A stretch of 42,179 bases of DNA from Deltaproteobacteria bacterium. GTDB taxonomy: Bacteria; Myxococcota; Myxococcia; Myxococcales; 40CM-4-68-19. The first letter of the stretch is position 1; each line of letters opens with the position of its first letter. The notes under the pieces were generated by a model. The model was not told where the DNA came from and did not search any database. It saw only the letters and a program-made list of their open reading frames with translations. Both the position numbers and the translations under genes were made by a program. The stretch is from contig JANYKT010000194.1 in assembly GCA_025358085.1 (NCBI GenBank), positions 1-42,179 of the forward strand, written 5' to 3'. Shown piece by piece: positions 13,505-22,780 of the stretch.

Positions 13505-16500
13505 TTAGCGCAAAAGCTCGGTCGGAGTTCTGCTTTGCCGGGCCACTTCTGCCACCACCTTGGTCAGGTTGTCGTCGGAGTTGCGGTCGATGCGCTCGTT
13601 ATAAGGGTCCACGCCCACGATCCGCGGCTCGCTCCTGGTGAAGAGCGTGACGCTCTGTCTACCGCTCTTCAATGGCCGCCGCTCCACCAGCAGCATCGAC
13701 TCTCTCTTATATCCCTTCTTGCCCGGCTCTTCGGTGAAGGCGCCCACGTCGAACGGCTCATCGAGCGGCGCCTCGGTCTCCTTGCCCTTGCCGTCCGCAT
13801 AGAGCTTGCGACCCTCGACGGTAAAGTCGGTCTGGTAGCGGCCGTCGGGGAGCTTCTTCGAGGAGGCCGCGCTGGCCTTCATGTCATAGAGAGTGATCTT
13901 CTCGAAGAGATCGCTGATCAGGCCGTCGTACTGCGGCCCGGCCTCCGCGCGCAGGAGCCGGAGAAAGTCAGTCGACGAGGGATAAGGAGGCGGCTTGAAA
14001 GCAAACTCTGCGAGCAGCTTTTGCAGGGCGCGATCGACCTTCTCCTGCCCGATCGACTCCTTCAGCCAATACATCGCCAGCGAGCCCTTTGCATAATGGA
14101 TATAAGATTGATTCTCCACCCGGTTGAGCGGCAGCTCTTCAACCACCTCGCCGCCACGGCTGCGCAGGTACTTGTCCAGCTCGCCCTTGAGGAACTTGCG
14201 GAGCTGCTCCTTGCCATAGAGCTTCTCCATCACCAGCAAGGCCGAATACTGCGCGAACGACTCGGAGAGCAACGTCATGCCCTGCTTGTCGGCGCCGACG
14301 ATCTGGTGCCCCCACCACTGGTGGCCCATCTCGTGGGCGGTCACGTAGGTGACGAGGTCGATGGTCTCGTCGGCTCTCGTCTCGTCATAGTCCTGGATGA
14401 AGCCGATGCCCTCGGAGTAGGGAATGGTGTTGGCGAACGACTGGGCGAAGTTCGCGTAAGCGGGAAACTCGAGAATGCGCGCCTGGCGGAACTGGAACGG
14501 AGAGAAGCGCTCGCTGAAGACCTCGAGCGAGACCTGCATCGCTTCGAGCATCCTCTGCACGTTCTTCTCGTGAGGCGCGTGATAGTAGACCGCCAACTCG
14601 ACCGGCTTGCCGTCCTTGCCCGTCCAGGTCCGGGTCTTCACCGAATAGAAGGCTGATTGAATGGAAAAGAAATGGAGGATGGGCGCTTCGGTGCGCGTCA
14701 GCAGCGTGCGGCGGCCAGCTGAGATGGTATCGCTGACCGTAGTTCCCGGCGCGATCGGCGTCTGATCGGCGTCGGTGGTCACGCGCAGCTCCGCGGTGAC
14801 CCAGTCGCTGTCGTGGCGCAGGTAGTTCCAGCCGGCCGCAGCCGCATTTTCCAGCTTGGCGGGGCGAAGCTCGGCCGGCAGACCCTGCTTGCGCCGCTTC
14901 GCCCTGTCCTGCAGCAGCGAGTCGCGATCCATTCCCAGCAACGGCGCGATCTGGTTGTGGTCGAGGAACGTCCCGTTCTCCACGATGCGAGTCTGGGGAG
15001 CGCCGTTGGTGAAGCCGCGCTCCTCGAGCACCGTGCGGAAGCGCAGGGTGCGCCGCTCGCCCGGCTGCATCGGAACCTCGAAAGCGTAGATGCGATAGTC
15101 GAAGTCGCCAAAGTCCTTCTGCAGCTTGGCGCCCGGCACCTCCAGCGAGGTCATCTGCAGCGGCTTCGCCCAGCGGAGATGAACGGCAGGCAGGGGCGCG
15201 CTGGTGCGGTTCTCGATCACGTAGCTGCCCACGGTCACCGCGCGCGCCTCGCGCGGGTAAAGCTCCACGTCGAGCTTCACCTCGATGACGCGCGGCTGCG
15301 GAACGGTCTCGAACTGCAGGAGGGTTCTTTCATAGTTGGCCAGCCGCTTCTCCTGCCCTGGCTGCGGCCGATACTCATTCAGGAGATTGGTATTATAAAA
15401 GATGAAGCTGCCGGTGCCGGCCCAGACCAGCGTCGCGGCAAGGAGGACCAGGCCAGCCCTTCCCGGCAGGCGGCTGCGCAGGCGCGCAAAGCGCGGCGCC
15501 AGGCGGGTCTCGACCCCGCGCCGCCAGAGCAGGTGTGAAAAGACCAGCAGGCCCAGGGCAAATGCCAGCCAATAGGCCTGCAGCCAGGCGCGGCCGATCC
15601 AGAAGTGCCCCATTCCGTTCATGTCGGAGAGAGGGACTGTCGCGTCGGCGGCATAGTTATAGAGGTTGTGCTCGAACCCCAGGGTACTGAGCGTGATGCT
15701 CGCGATCAGATAGAGCAGCATCACCGCCCAGCCCAGGAACTTGTGCGGCACCAGGGCCTGGACGAAGACGGCGAGCGCGGCGAGGAGCAGCGCCGAAATG
15801 AACGCGGGCAGGATGAACCAGAGCAGATAGGCCGCAGGCTGAAGCCGCGTATATCCGTGCGAAAGCTGGAAGAGCGCCGCGGTCACGGCTCCCGCGGCGG
15901 AGGTCGCGAGCAGGACGAGCGCGATCGCCAGCACCTTGGGGATCAGGAAGGCCCAGTCGGGGGCCGCGGTCGCGTCGACGATCTCGTGGATGCGTCGATC
16001 GCGATCGCGCCACACGAGCTCACCCGCATAGTAGATGGCGATGATGATCGGGATGATAGTGAAGGAGCCGAGCAGCGCCTGCACCATCACGCGCGTCACT
16101 GGCGAAAAGGTGGTGCCGCGAAACTCAATGGTCCCGATCATCGCCGCAAAGCTGTTGAAGACGCCGATGGCGAGGAGCACGAAGAACGCCGGGCTCTTGA
16201 AGACGAAGCCCATGTCGAAGCGGGTGAGGGCAACGAACTGGCGCCACCGGGTCTGCAGGCTGGCATCGGGCATCGCCGTGAAGACCGCGAGCGGCGCCGG
16301 GCGGGCTGAATGCTTCTCTTCGCTCTTTGCCGACTTCTCACTGCTGCCCTTGCTCTCGAATCGAAAGATGAAGAAAGCGAGGACGAAGAAGAGGAGTGCG
16401 ATGCCCAGCCAGAGAAGCCGATTGTAGAGGATCAGGCCGGCGATGGCCGGAAGCTGGGTGTTGCGGTCGGAGGCGGTCCAATATTGGGTCGCCTTGGTCA

Positions 16501-17143
16501 AAGCGCCGATGCCGAACGGGTCGGAGAGGGCCGAGAAGGTGTCGTGCGCTGGATCGCGCAGGAGGAGGCGTGAAGCGATGAAGAGCACCAGGAAAGCCAC
16601 GACGCCCAGATAGGTCCACATCATCGAGCGGGTGGCGGTGGCGAGGGCGAAGAAGCCGGCGCCCATGACGAGCAGCGTGGGCAGGCAATAGACGAAGAGC
16701 CCAAAGAGGTAATGCGTGACGACCAGCGGGCCGACCTTCTCGGGGTCGAGCCAGGGCATGAAGGAGCCGATTAGCATCGCCAGCGGCACGCTCGCCATGA
16801 CCAGGAAGGCGACGACCATGGCCCCGAGAAAGCGGCCGAGCAGATAGTCGAGCTTGCGCACGCGGGTGGCGCGCAGGATGGACGCAAAGCCGGTCTCGTC
16901 GTCGCGGATGACCACGTTGGCGACGAAGGCCGTCACCACGAAGAGCGCAAAGACGTTCATGAGGGCGACCGTCTGCAGGATGGCAAAGGGCGAGTTGACG
17001 TTGACGTTGCCCCTGCCGCCGATCTGGATGTTCTCGATGGTGACCGAGCCGAAGGTCAAAAGGAAGAAGATCGCGGCCGCCACCCCGAAGAGCGGCGAGC
17101 GCAGCTGGTATCGGATCTCGAACGCGGCGATCTGCCTGAGCAT
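13505..17143 (-). CDS. ABC-2 permease fused to M1 aminopeptidase
   Basis: A 1212-residue fusion. The first 560 or so residues hold two sets of hydrophobic segments typical of ABC-2 export permeases: one begins FGVAAAIFFLLTFGSV, with others in VVAFLVMASVPLAMLIG, VVAFLVLFIASRLLL, VLLAIGVFNSFAAMIG, IIPIIIAIYYAGELV and LVLLAATLVWAG. A beta-rich segment follows, then an M1 metallopeptidase domain. Zinc site VTAHEMGHQWWGHQ is near residue 936 (HExxH), and the third ligand lies in LLSESFAQYSALL about 18 residues on. Fused ABC permease/M1 proteins are known in several Gram-negative phyla; the transported or cleaved substrate is not known. It starts 11 bases after the stop of the ATPase gene, and the two form one transporter operon. 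Confidence 0.9.
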   Translation of the reverse strand: MLRQIAAFEIRYQLRSPLFGVAAAIFFLLTFGSVTIENIQIGGRGNVNVNSPFAILQTVALMNVFALFVVTAFVANVVIRDDETGFASILRATRVRKLDYLLGRFLGAMVVAFLVMASVPLAMLIGSFMPWLDPEKVGPLVVTHYLFGLFVYCLPTLLVMGAGFFALATATRSMMWTYLGVVAFLVLFIASRLLLRDPAHDTFSALSDPFGIGALTKATQYWTASDRNTQLPAIAGLILYNRLLWLGIALLFFVLAFFIFRFESKGSSEKSAKSEEKHSARPAPLAVFTAMPDASLQTRWRQFVALTRFDMGFVFKSPAFFVLLAIGVFNSFAAMIGTIEFRGTTFSPVTRVMVQALLGSFTIIPIIIAIYYAGELVWRDRDRRIHEIVDATAAPDWAFLIPKVLAIALVLLATSAAGAVTAALFQLSHGYTRLQPAAYLLWFILPAFISALLLAALAVFVQALVPHKFLGWAVMLLYLIASITLSTLGFEHNLYNYAADATVPLSDMNGMGHFWIGRAWLQAYWLAFALGLLVFSHLLWRRGVETRLAPRFARLRSRLPGRAGLVLLAATLVWAGTGSFIFYNTNLLNEYRPQPGQEKRLANYERTLLQFETVPQPRVIEVKLDVELYPREARAVTVGSYVIENRTSAPLPAVHLRWAKPLQMTSLEVPGAKLQKDFGDFDYRIYAFEVPMQPGERRTLRFRTVLEERGFTNGAPQTRIVENGTFLDHNQIAPLLGMDRDSLLQDRAKRRKQGLPAELRPAKLENAAAAGWNYLRHDSDWVTAELRVTTDADQTPIAPGTTVSDTISAGRRTLLTRTEAPILHFFSIQSAFYSVKTRTWTGKDGKPVELAVYYHAPHEKNVQRMLEAMQVSLEVFSERFSPFQFRQARILEFPAYANFAQSFANTIPYSEGIGFIQDYDETRADETIDLVTYVTAHEMGHQWWGHQIVGADKQGMTLLSESFAQYSALLVMEKLYGKEQLRKFLKGELDKYLRSRGGEVVEELPLNRVENQSYIHYAKGSLAMYWLKESIGQEKVDRALQKLLAEFAFKPPPYPSSTDFLRLLRAEAGPQYDGLISDLFEKITLYDMKASAASSKKLPDGRYQTDFTVEGRKLYADGKGKETEAPLDEPFDVGAFTEEPGKKGYKRESMLLVERRPLKSGRQSVTLFTRSEPRIVGVDPYNERIDRNSDDNLTKVVAEVARQSRTPTELLR

Positions 17144-17154
17144 GGGAGTGGACC

Positions 17155-18057
17155 TCAGGCTGCGATTGCGTCAAGGCGGCGGTTTTCGAGCAGCGTCGCG
17201 AAGTAGAGATCTTCGACGCTGGCCTCTACCGGCTCGAACCCCGGCCCCGGCGGCGACTCCGCGCCCGGCTCCGCCAGGACGTGAATGACCGTCTGGCCAG
17301 CGCGCAGCCGGGTGGAGATGACGGCCAGGCTCTGCTGGTGATCGATCAGCTCCTCTTTGTTCACCGCGCGCCGCCAGACCCGCCCGCGCAGGCTGCGCAC
17401 CAATGCGGCCGGCTCGCCCACCAGGACGATGCGGCCTTCATTGATGATGGCCATGCGCGAGCAGAGATCGGCTACGTCGTCGACGATGTGGGTCGAGAGG
17501 ATGACCACGACGCTCTCGCCGATCTCCGCGAGCAGGTTGTTGAACCGATTGCGCTCCTCGGGATCGAGCCCGGCCGTCGGCTCATCGACGATGATCAGCT
17601 GTGGACTGCCGATCAAGGCCTGCGCGATTCCAAACCGCTGCCGCATTCCGCCCGAGAAGCCCGCGACGGCTTTCTTGCGGACCGCCCAGAGATTCACCTG
17701 CTGGAGCAGCGTCTCGACCGTCTCCTTGCGCTGCGCGTGATTGCCAATTCCCTTCAGCACCGCGAGGTGATCGAGCAGAACCTCGGCAGAGACGCGCGGA
17801 TAGACGCCAAAGTCCTGCGGCAGGTACCCCAGCGTGGCGCGCAGCCGCTCGGGCTCTTTCACCACGTCGATCGCGCCGAAGCGGATGGTGCCGCTCGAGG
17901 GGGTCTGCAGCGTGGCGATGCAGCGCATCAGCGTGGACTTGCCGGCGCCGTTGGGCCCGAGCAGACCGAACATGCCTTTGGAGATCTCGAGCGTGGCGTT
18001 GTCGAGCGCCTTGGTGCCGTTGGAATAGACGTGTGTGACACCCGAGAGAGTGAGCAA
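17155..18057 (-). CDS. ABC transporter ATP-binding protein
   Basis: A 300-residue ABC ATPase for the permease/peptidase encoded directly downstream. Walker A is GLLGPNGAGKST, the Q loop YLPQDFG, the signature FSGGMRQR, Walker B LIIVDEPTAGLD and the switch STHIVDD; all key residues are present. The C-terminal 80 residues are a variable extension. The start at 18057 is a TTG preceded by GGAG at good distance, placing the family N-terminus (LTLSGVTHVY) at residue 2. A GTG at 18153 would add 32 residues unlike the family. The MRQRFGIAQALIG segment and the short linker are typical of ABC-2 export ATPases. Confidence 0.9.
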   Translation of the reverse strand: MLTLSGVTHVYSNGTKALDNATLEISKGMFGLLGPNGAGKSTLMRCIATLQTPSSGTIRFGAIDVVKEPERLRATLGYLPQDFGVYPRVSAEVLLDHLAVLKGIGNHAQRKETVETLLQQVNLWAVRKKAVAGFSGGMRQRFGIAQALIGSPQLIIVDEPTAGLDPEERNRFNNLLAEIGESVVVILSTHIVDDVADLCSRMAIINEGRIVLVGEPAALVRSLRGRVWRRAVNKEELIDHQQSLAVISTRLRAGQTVIHVLAEPGAESPPGPGFEPVEASVEDLYFATLLENRRLDAIAA

Positions 18058-18872
18058 GGGAACTCCAGGACAGAGTGGTGAGATGAGGATGACGAAAGCA
18101 GACGACGCGCATTTCAGCGAGGAGCGTGAAATCAACCCGCCGCTCACGGCCACCCTCGCATCTGCCCGGCACGGGGCTCTGCGCCGCCCGCACGCCTGGG
18201 GTGGTAAAGGCCCAGACGAGGATTGCTGGCAGGTCCGGTTCCGCTCGGAACAGCGGGTCCCCGCAGTTACGTTGCGTCGACCAGCTGCAGCCGAGTGGAC
18301 TTTTCGCCAACTACGCCGAGTGCTCGTTGTCGATCAACTTCTCGAATCGACGCGTCACAACCGGGACGGCTCGCTGCGGTGCCCACTGATGCTGCGAGGC
18401 GAGACGCAGTGGAGCTGCATGTGCTCTCCTTAAAATGGTGCGGCAGGCGCGGCCCAGTCCCCCCTTCCTTGCTCACTGGGTCCGCGCTGCCGTACCTCGG
18501 CCGCCGTGTACGCTCCCCCCGGCCTTCATCAGGAAGTCTGCCCCCAGGTGTGATTTTAAGTCAATACTGTAACGCTCAAATACTGTAACGCACGTGTCCA
18601 GATGCAGGAGTTGGCTCGAGCGACTCCGGTTCCTACCGTTCGTCTGGGTGACTTCCCCGCTACTCCAGACAATCTTGATGAGCCGGGCAGGCCGTAAATC
18701 CCTGCGCCCGGCGGTGTCGGCGACCACCATCCCCCCCTTTTGTGGTGGATACTTCACCGCCAGCGTCGGCTTCGGATTCGACGGCAGGGCGTGGGCGCTG
18801 ACTTGGATGCCGCCGGAGGCCGGCGCAGTGACGACCACGGCGTTCGTGTTCGAGGAGCGTTGATTGCAGCCG
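18058..18872. other. Intergenic stretch with a short direct repeat, no clear gene
   Basis: The 815 bases between the ABC ATPase start and the end of the GH28 gene hold no gene that I can support. A minus-strand frame (18473-18928) has a partly protein-like middle (VKYPPQKGGMVVADTAG, IKIVWSSGEVTQT) but no good start and it overlaps the GH28 end, so it is left as doubtful. The promoter of the ABC operon should lie next to 18057. A pair of 13-base repeats is noted separately. Confidence 0.4.
18563..18591. repeat. Two direct copies of AATACTGTAACGC
   Basis: AATACTGTAACGC occurs at 18563-18575 and again at 18579-18591, 16 bases apart start to start. It is AT-richer than its surroundings. Two closely spaced exact repeats may be a regulator site or a small slippage duplication; no adjacent gene start is close enough to decide. 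Confidence 0.6.
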
Positions 18873-20282
18873 CTATGGGCGAGCCGCCGGCCCCGCTGGT
18901 GCGGGCGGGCCTCGCGCCGCCTCGCCATTGATGGTCACGTCATGGAGCACGACGCCAGAGGCGTTGCTGATCCGGTTCTCGCGCGACCCGATGCGGGTAA
19001 AGCGGGAGCTGTCCAGCGTGACCGGTCCGTTCGGGCTTGCGGCCGCGCCCTTCAAGTCCACCACGCGCGGGGCGCCGTCCACCAGCAGATTGCGCAGGTG
19101 CAGCTCGCCAAAGCCGGGAGTGAACTGGCCGCGCTGGCCGTCGTATTCCATGGTGATCAGCACTGCAGCGCCGCGCAGGTCCGACCCGGTGAAACCGTCG
19201 ACGTGTACGTTCCAGGTCCGGCCACCGCGCCGCGTGTTCGACTTCACCCAAAGCACGTTCCCAACCCCCCGCCCGAAGCTGCGCAAGTTGAACGCATATA
19301 CATTCCGGATACCGGCGCTTTGCTCGCTGCCGCAGGTAATGAAGCCAAAGCGGCCCTCGGCCTGGCAATCGAGGATCACGATGTTCTGGCAGGGCACGGA
19401 CAGGCGCCGGCCATCCTCGTCGCGCCCCGACTTGATGGCGATGTTGTCGTCCCCCGACGCGAGCGTGCACCCGCGGATGACGACGTGGTCGCACGACTCC
19501 GGATCGCAGCCGTCCGTGTTGGGTCCCGCTACGCGGGTAGTCACGCCATCGATGGTTACGTGCGTGCACAGCGTGGGGTGGAGCTGCCAGAATTGCGCGC
19601 CGGTGAGAGTGATGCCCTGTAAAAGCACGTTCGCGCATCGATAAGGCTGGACGAAGCTGGTGCGCAGCCGCCCCGTGACGATTCGCTGGCTGGCGGGAAC
19701 GCCGCGTGCGACCTGCGCCTCCAGGTCTTCGCGATCCGAGCCGCTGTTCCAGGCAGCGGTACGCGTCGCATCGAGCGTCCCATTGCCGGTGACCGCGATG
19801 TTCTTCTCGCCGTACGCGTAGATCATCGGCGAATGATTCACGCATTCAATGCCTTCATAGCGCGTCAGCACGGGGGGATAGAGGGCGGCGTCTTCGCTGA
19901 ACAGAAGCGTGGCAGATGGGTCGAGGTGCAGGTTGACGTTGGTGCGCAGCCGCAGCGCCCCGACGAGCCACGCGCCTGCGGGCACTGTGACCCGACCGCC
20001 GCCGGCGTCGCTGCACGCAGAGATGGCCCGGAGAAAAGCCACGGTATCGTCGCGCCGCCCATCCCCCCTGGCGCCGAAGCTGGTCACCGGGAAAATGGCT
20101 GGAACGAACTCCGGTGGAACCGTGGCGGCGAGGATTTCGTTCGCCTCAGGCCAGGGCGTGGTGCGCGCCGTGCTCACCGGGAGCGGCGGCGGGACCGAGC
20201 CCCGGAAGCACCCCGGCACGGCCGCGGCGGTCGCGGCGACCAGGCCAGCTTTTAATACCTGCCTGCGAGAGAGCTCATCCAT
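18873..20282 (-). CDS. Exported GH28-family glycoside hydrolase (polygalacturonase-like)
   Basis: A 469-residue enzyme of the right-handed beta-helix GH28 type, likely acting on pectin or a related uronic-acid polymer. The N-terminus has a Tat-like SRRQVLKAG motif followed by a hydrophobic stretch ending AAAVPGC, so it may be a Tat-exported lipoprotein. SFGARGDGRRDDT opens the helix near residue 68. The catalytic Asp residues are in GPNTDGCDP (about residue 252) and SGDDNIAIKSG. The third motif reads ITCGSEQSAGIRNV, and the usual RIK site is WVKSNTRRGG; both are variants, the first of the kind found in exo-acting members. The start lies inside a repeat also found at 22781. Confidence 0.85.
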   Translation of the reverse strand: MDELSRRQVLKAGLVAATAAAVPGCFRGSVPPPLPVSTARTTPWPEANEILAATVPPEFVPAIFPVTSFGARGDGRRDDTVAFLRAISACSDAGGGRVTVPAGAWLVGALRLRTNVNLHLDPSATLLFSEDAALYPPVLTRYEGIECVNHSPMIYAYGEKNIAVTGNGTLDATRTAAWNSGSDREDLEAQVARGVPASQRIVTGRLRTSFVQPYRCANVLLQGITLTGAQFWQLHPTLCTHVTIDGVTTRVAGPNTDGCDPESCDHVVIRGCTLASGDDNIAIKSGRDEDGRRLSVPCQNIVILDCQAEGRFGFITCGSEQSAGIRNVYAFNLRSFGRGVGNVLWVKSNTRRGGRTWNVHVDGFTGSDLRGAAVLITMEYDGQRGQFTPGFGELHLRNLLVDGAPRVVDLKGAAASPNGPVTLDSSRFTRIGSRENRISNASGVVLHDVTINGEAARGPPAPAGPAARP

Positions 20283-20343
20283 GCGGGGCGCTGCGTAGCA
20301 CGCCGCGCATGTGTTCTTCTACCCTTGGTCGAGTGCAGCCGAG
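20280..20343. repeat. REP-like palindromic repeat, copy 1
   Basis: The 30-base core at 20280-20309 matches the core at 22781-22810 in 27 positions. Both carry the same 11 bases, GTGCAGCCGAG, further on (20333-20343; 22820-22830), at different distances (53 versus 39 bases). Copy 1 contains the ATG of the GH28 gene. Its palindrome has two mismatches (TGCGTAGC, then ACGCCGCGCA). Confidence 0.7.
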
Positions 20344-20411
20344 CCAGGAGCGAGTCGAGCCCGCGACGCTCGACGCCGCAGTCGTCCTCGACTCCAGCAA
20401 TGCTTGAGCCC

Positions 20412-20457
20412 GCAAAAGCAGAGAGCCCGGGCTGGCTGCGCCCGGGCTCCCTTTTTG
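20412..20457. terminator. Bidirectional intrinsic terminator
   Basis: GAGCCCGGGC (20423-20432) pairs perfectly with GCCCGGGCTC (20440-20449) across a seven-base loop. A run of T follows on the plus strand (CCTTTTT, 20450-20455) and TCTGCTTTTG follows on the minus strand. The stem sits 27 bases past the stop of the minus-strand lipoprotein gene, so it is likely to end that transcript and to shield the divergently placed GH28 start from read-through. Confidence 0.88.
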
Positions 20458-20475
20458 CTGCTCGCTGCGGCGACG

Positions 20476-22650
20476 CTAGTTCAGGGTGGCGTCGTCGAAC
20501 AGCGTGTACGTCGGGTCGCCCGCGTAGTTGTCGTCGTGGCTGGTCAGGGTCAGCGTGTAGCTGCTGCCGGCCGTGACCGCGGCGGTGATGTTGGTCCACG
20601 CGTTCGTGGTGCAGGTCTTCGGGACCATCACGGTGCCATTCAGGGTGATGGTCACCCAGTCGTAGGTCACGCTGTCCGGGCAGGTGCTCTTGTACCAGAC
20701 GCTGACCTGGCTCTTGCCCGCCGGGACGGTAAAGGTCTGCGAGAAGCTGCTGTCCCCGTTGGTGGGGCTGGTGCTGCCGGCCTGGGCGCAGTGGGTTCCG
20801 CCGTGGCAGCCGCTGGTGGCGATGCTGTTAGTGCCCGCGGTGGTCCAGCCGGTGGCGCCGCTCTCGAAGCCGCCGTTGGTGATGCCCCCGCCCCCGCCCC
20901 CGCCGCCGCCGGTGCTGATCGTCACGTCGTCAAAGAGCGTGTACGTGGGGTCGCCGGTGTAGTTGTCGTCGTGGCTGGTGAGGGTCACGGTGTAGCTGTG
21001 GCCCGCCGTCAGCGGCGAGGTGGCGTTGGTCCAGGCGTTGGTGATGCAGGCCTTGGCGATGACGGTCGCGGTGGTGCCGGCGGTGTTGTCCTTCAGCGTG
21101 GCGAGCGCCCAGTCGTAGGTGACGGTGTCCGGGCAGGTCTCCTTGTACCAGACGCTCAGCCCAGTGGCGCCGGTGGGCGCGGTGAAGGTCTGCGCGATGC
21201 TGCTGTCGCCGTTGGTCGGTGCGGTGCTGCCCAGGCGGGCGCAGTAGGTGCCACCGTGGCAGCCCGAGTTGGCCACCGATTCCGACGCGCCCGTAGAGGT
21301 CCACCCGCTCAGGCTGCCGGTCTCGAAGCCGCCGTTGGTGATGCTGCCCCCGCCCCCGCCGCCGCTGATGGTCAGCGTGACAGTGGCGGTGTGGGTCGTG
21401 GTGCCCTCGGTGCCGGTCACGGTGATGGTGTACGGGCCGGCGACCGCGCTGCCCGCGTTCACGGTCAAGGTCGAGCTGCCGCCCGCCGTCACCGAGGTGG
21501 GGCTCACCGACGCGGACGCGCCGGAGGGAACGCCCGAGACGGAGAGGCTGACGGTGCCGGCGGTGCCCGCGGTCACCGCGGTGGAGATGGTCGAGGAGCC
21601 CGAGCCGGTCAGGCTGTTGGGGCTGGCGGCGATGGAGAAGTCGTTGGTGGTCCCGCCCCCGCACGACGGCGAGATGCTGACGCAGTTGTTCTGGGCGTTC
21701 GAGAACTCGAGTTGGTAGGTGTACGACTGGCCGTCGCAGCCGGCGAAGGTGCCCTGCTGGGCGTTGCAAATGTCGCCGTTCTCCCCATTGGTCGAGTCAT
21801 ACCAGGCGAGCGGCGGCCCAATGGGGCCGGCGAGCCCGACTTCGGCGTCGGTCATCATTTCGGCCAATTCGTGCGAGGCGACCGAGCAGTAGTTGCCGAA
21901 GGTGGTGCTGTTGCCGCAGCCGGTGGCGCAGCCCGACCCGGCCTGCATGTCGGGGTGCACGCCGTAGTAGTATTCGTTGTGCCCGCCGCCGGAAGCGACC
22001 GTGCCGTGGTAGGCGCAGAATCCGCCGGCAACGCACGAGCTGGAAGTGCCCTGGGTGATGGTGATGCCGGGCGGGAAGAACAGCGCGTAGTAGGTGACGG
22101 CGTTGCCCTGCGCGTCAGTCGCTGGTGCAGGCAGGTGGCCCGCCGCGATCTGCGCGGTGATCTCGTTCTGGATGGCGCTGTCACCGACCGTTGAGCCGCC
22201 GGTTGAAGGCGTGATCGTAAATTGGTTCGAGAAGGCGCCGCTGGTGAAGGTCTGGCCGGTTCCGCCGGAGGCGGGCGTGTTGTACTGCTGCATGTAGCCG
22301 CTGATGAGCGTCGTCTTGCTCAAGAACTGCTGGTAGAAGCTAGCCACAGATGGCGTGCCGGTGCTGGAAATATGGGTGTCGTAGCTGCCCGTGCCCCAGA
22401 GGACCTGCACCACCTGGGTGTTCGCGTTGACGCGGCCGCCGTAGTAGGTCAAGTGGGCGCCTGCTGGAGCGGAGTAGGGGATCGGCGTGCTGCTGTCGTG
22501 CATCGGCATCTTGTGCACGCGGGTTGGCTGGACGAGTGCCTGGTCGTTGGAGGCCCCAGGAGGAAGCGCGCTCCCGCAAGCGAGCGCGAGCAGCGCCGCC
22601 GTTGACAGGGCGAGCAAAGGAATGCGTGCCTTCGGTGCTCTCTTCATCAC
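20476..22650 (-). CDS. Large lipoprotein, metalloprotease-like head and two repeated binding domains
   Basis: A 724-residue secreted lipoprotein. The signal ends in LLALACGS with a lipobox Cys near residue 25. The head domain (about residues 60-330) contains YYGGRVNANTQVVQVLWG and a motif ASHELAEMMTDAEVG near residue 270, which looks like a metal-binding His-Glu site and is similar to those of secreted EXORDIUM/protease-like proteins; function is inferred only. An Ig-like section follows (about residues 335-435). Two tandem domains of about 140 residues then repeat the same plan: NGGFE, GCHGGT, NGDSS, SVWYK, CPD, VTYDW, LTSHDDNY, GDPTYTLFDD. They are joined by runs of six and nine Gly. Such domains commonly bind carbohydrate. 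The gene ends in an intrinsic terminator. Confidence 0.8.
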   Translation of the reverse strand: MMKRAPKARIPLLALSTAALLALACGSALPPGASNDQALVQPTRVHKMPMHDSSTPIPYSAPAGAHLTYYGGRVNANTQVVQVLWGTGSYDTHISSTGTPSVASFYQQFLSKTTLISGYMQQYNTPASGGTGQTFTSGAFSNQFTITPSTGGSTVGDSAIQNEITAQIAAGHLPAPATDAQGNAVTYYALFFPPGITITQGTSSSCVAGGFCAYHGTVASGGGHNEYYYGVHPDMQAGSGCATGCGNSTTFGNYCSVASHELAEMMTDAEVGLAGPIGPPLAWYDSTNGENGDICNAQQGTFAGCDGQSYTYQLEFSNAQNNCVSISPSCGGGTTNDFSIAASPNSLTGSGSSTISTAVTAGTAGTVSLSVSGVPSGASASVSPTSVTAGGSSTLTVNAGSAVAGPYTITVTGTEGTTTHTATVTLTISGGGGGGSITNGGFETGSLSGWTSTGASESVANSGCHGGTYCARLGSTAPTNGDSSIAQTFTAPTGATGLSVWYKETCPDTVTYDWALATLKDNTAGTTATVIAKACITNAWTNATSPLTAGHSYTVTLTSHDDNYTGDPTYTLFDDVTISTGGGGGGGGGITNGGFESGATGWTTAGTNSIATSGCHGGTHCAQAGSTSPTNGDSSFSQTFTVPAGKSQVSVWYKSTCPDSVTYDWVTITLNGTVMVPKTCTTNAWTNITAAVTAGSSYTLTLTSHDDNYAGDPTYTLFDDATLN
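20479..21345 (-). repeat. Internal tandem domain duplication in the lipoprotein gene
   Basis: The 20479-20888 and 20922-21345 sections encode the same 140-residue domain and share strings such as CCGTTGGTGATGC and AGTTGTCGTCGTGGCTGGT. They are separated by G-rich linker codons (a run of CCC-GCC on the plus strand near 20887-20912). The two copies have similar sequence but not identical, so the duplication is not recent. Confidence 0.85.
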
Positions 22651-22780
22651 TTGAGACCTCGTTGTTGGTAGCTGCGCGGGCGTCTACCCGAGCCGGCGCG
22701 AAAAGATCGGTCTTTCGCGCACAGGAAGCAATACGGTGCGATAAAGGCACACTGATTGTTTCGCTGCTTGAAAGTGCGTT

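Noticed and set aside
13409-14656. A 415-residue Leu-rich frame on the plus strand
   Set aside because: It is antisense to the M1 peptidase domain and has no motif of its own.
18473-18928. A 151-residue minus-strand frame before the ABC operon
   Set aside because: The middle part looks partly protein-like, but the start is weak, it overlaps the GH28 end, and no family is recognised.
20887-20912. C-rich runs as a possible structured DNA or origin element
   Set aside because: They are simply Gly codons of the lipoprotein linker on the other strand.
20311-22194. A 627-residue open frame on the plus strand
   Set aside because: It is the reverse of the glycine/threonine-rich lipoprotein gene, which explains its Gly/Ala/Val repeats.
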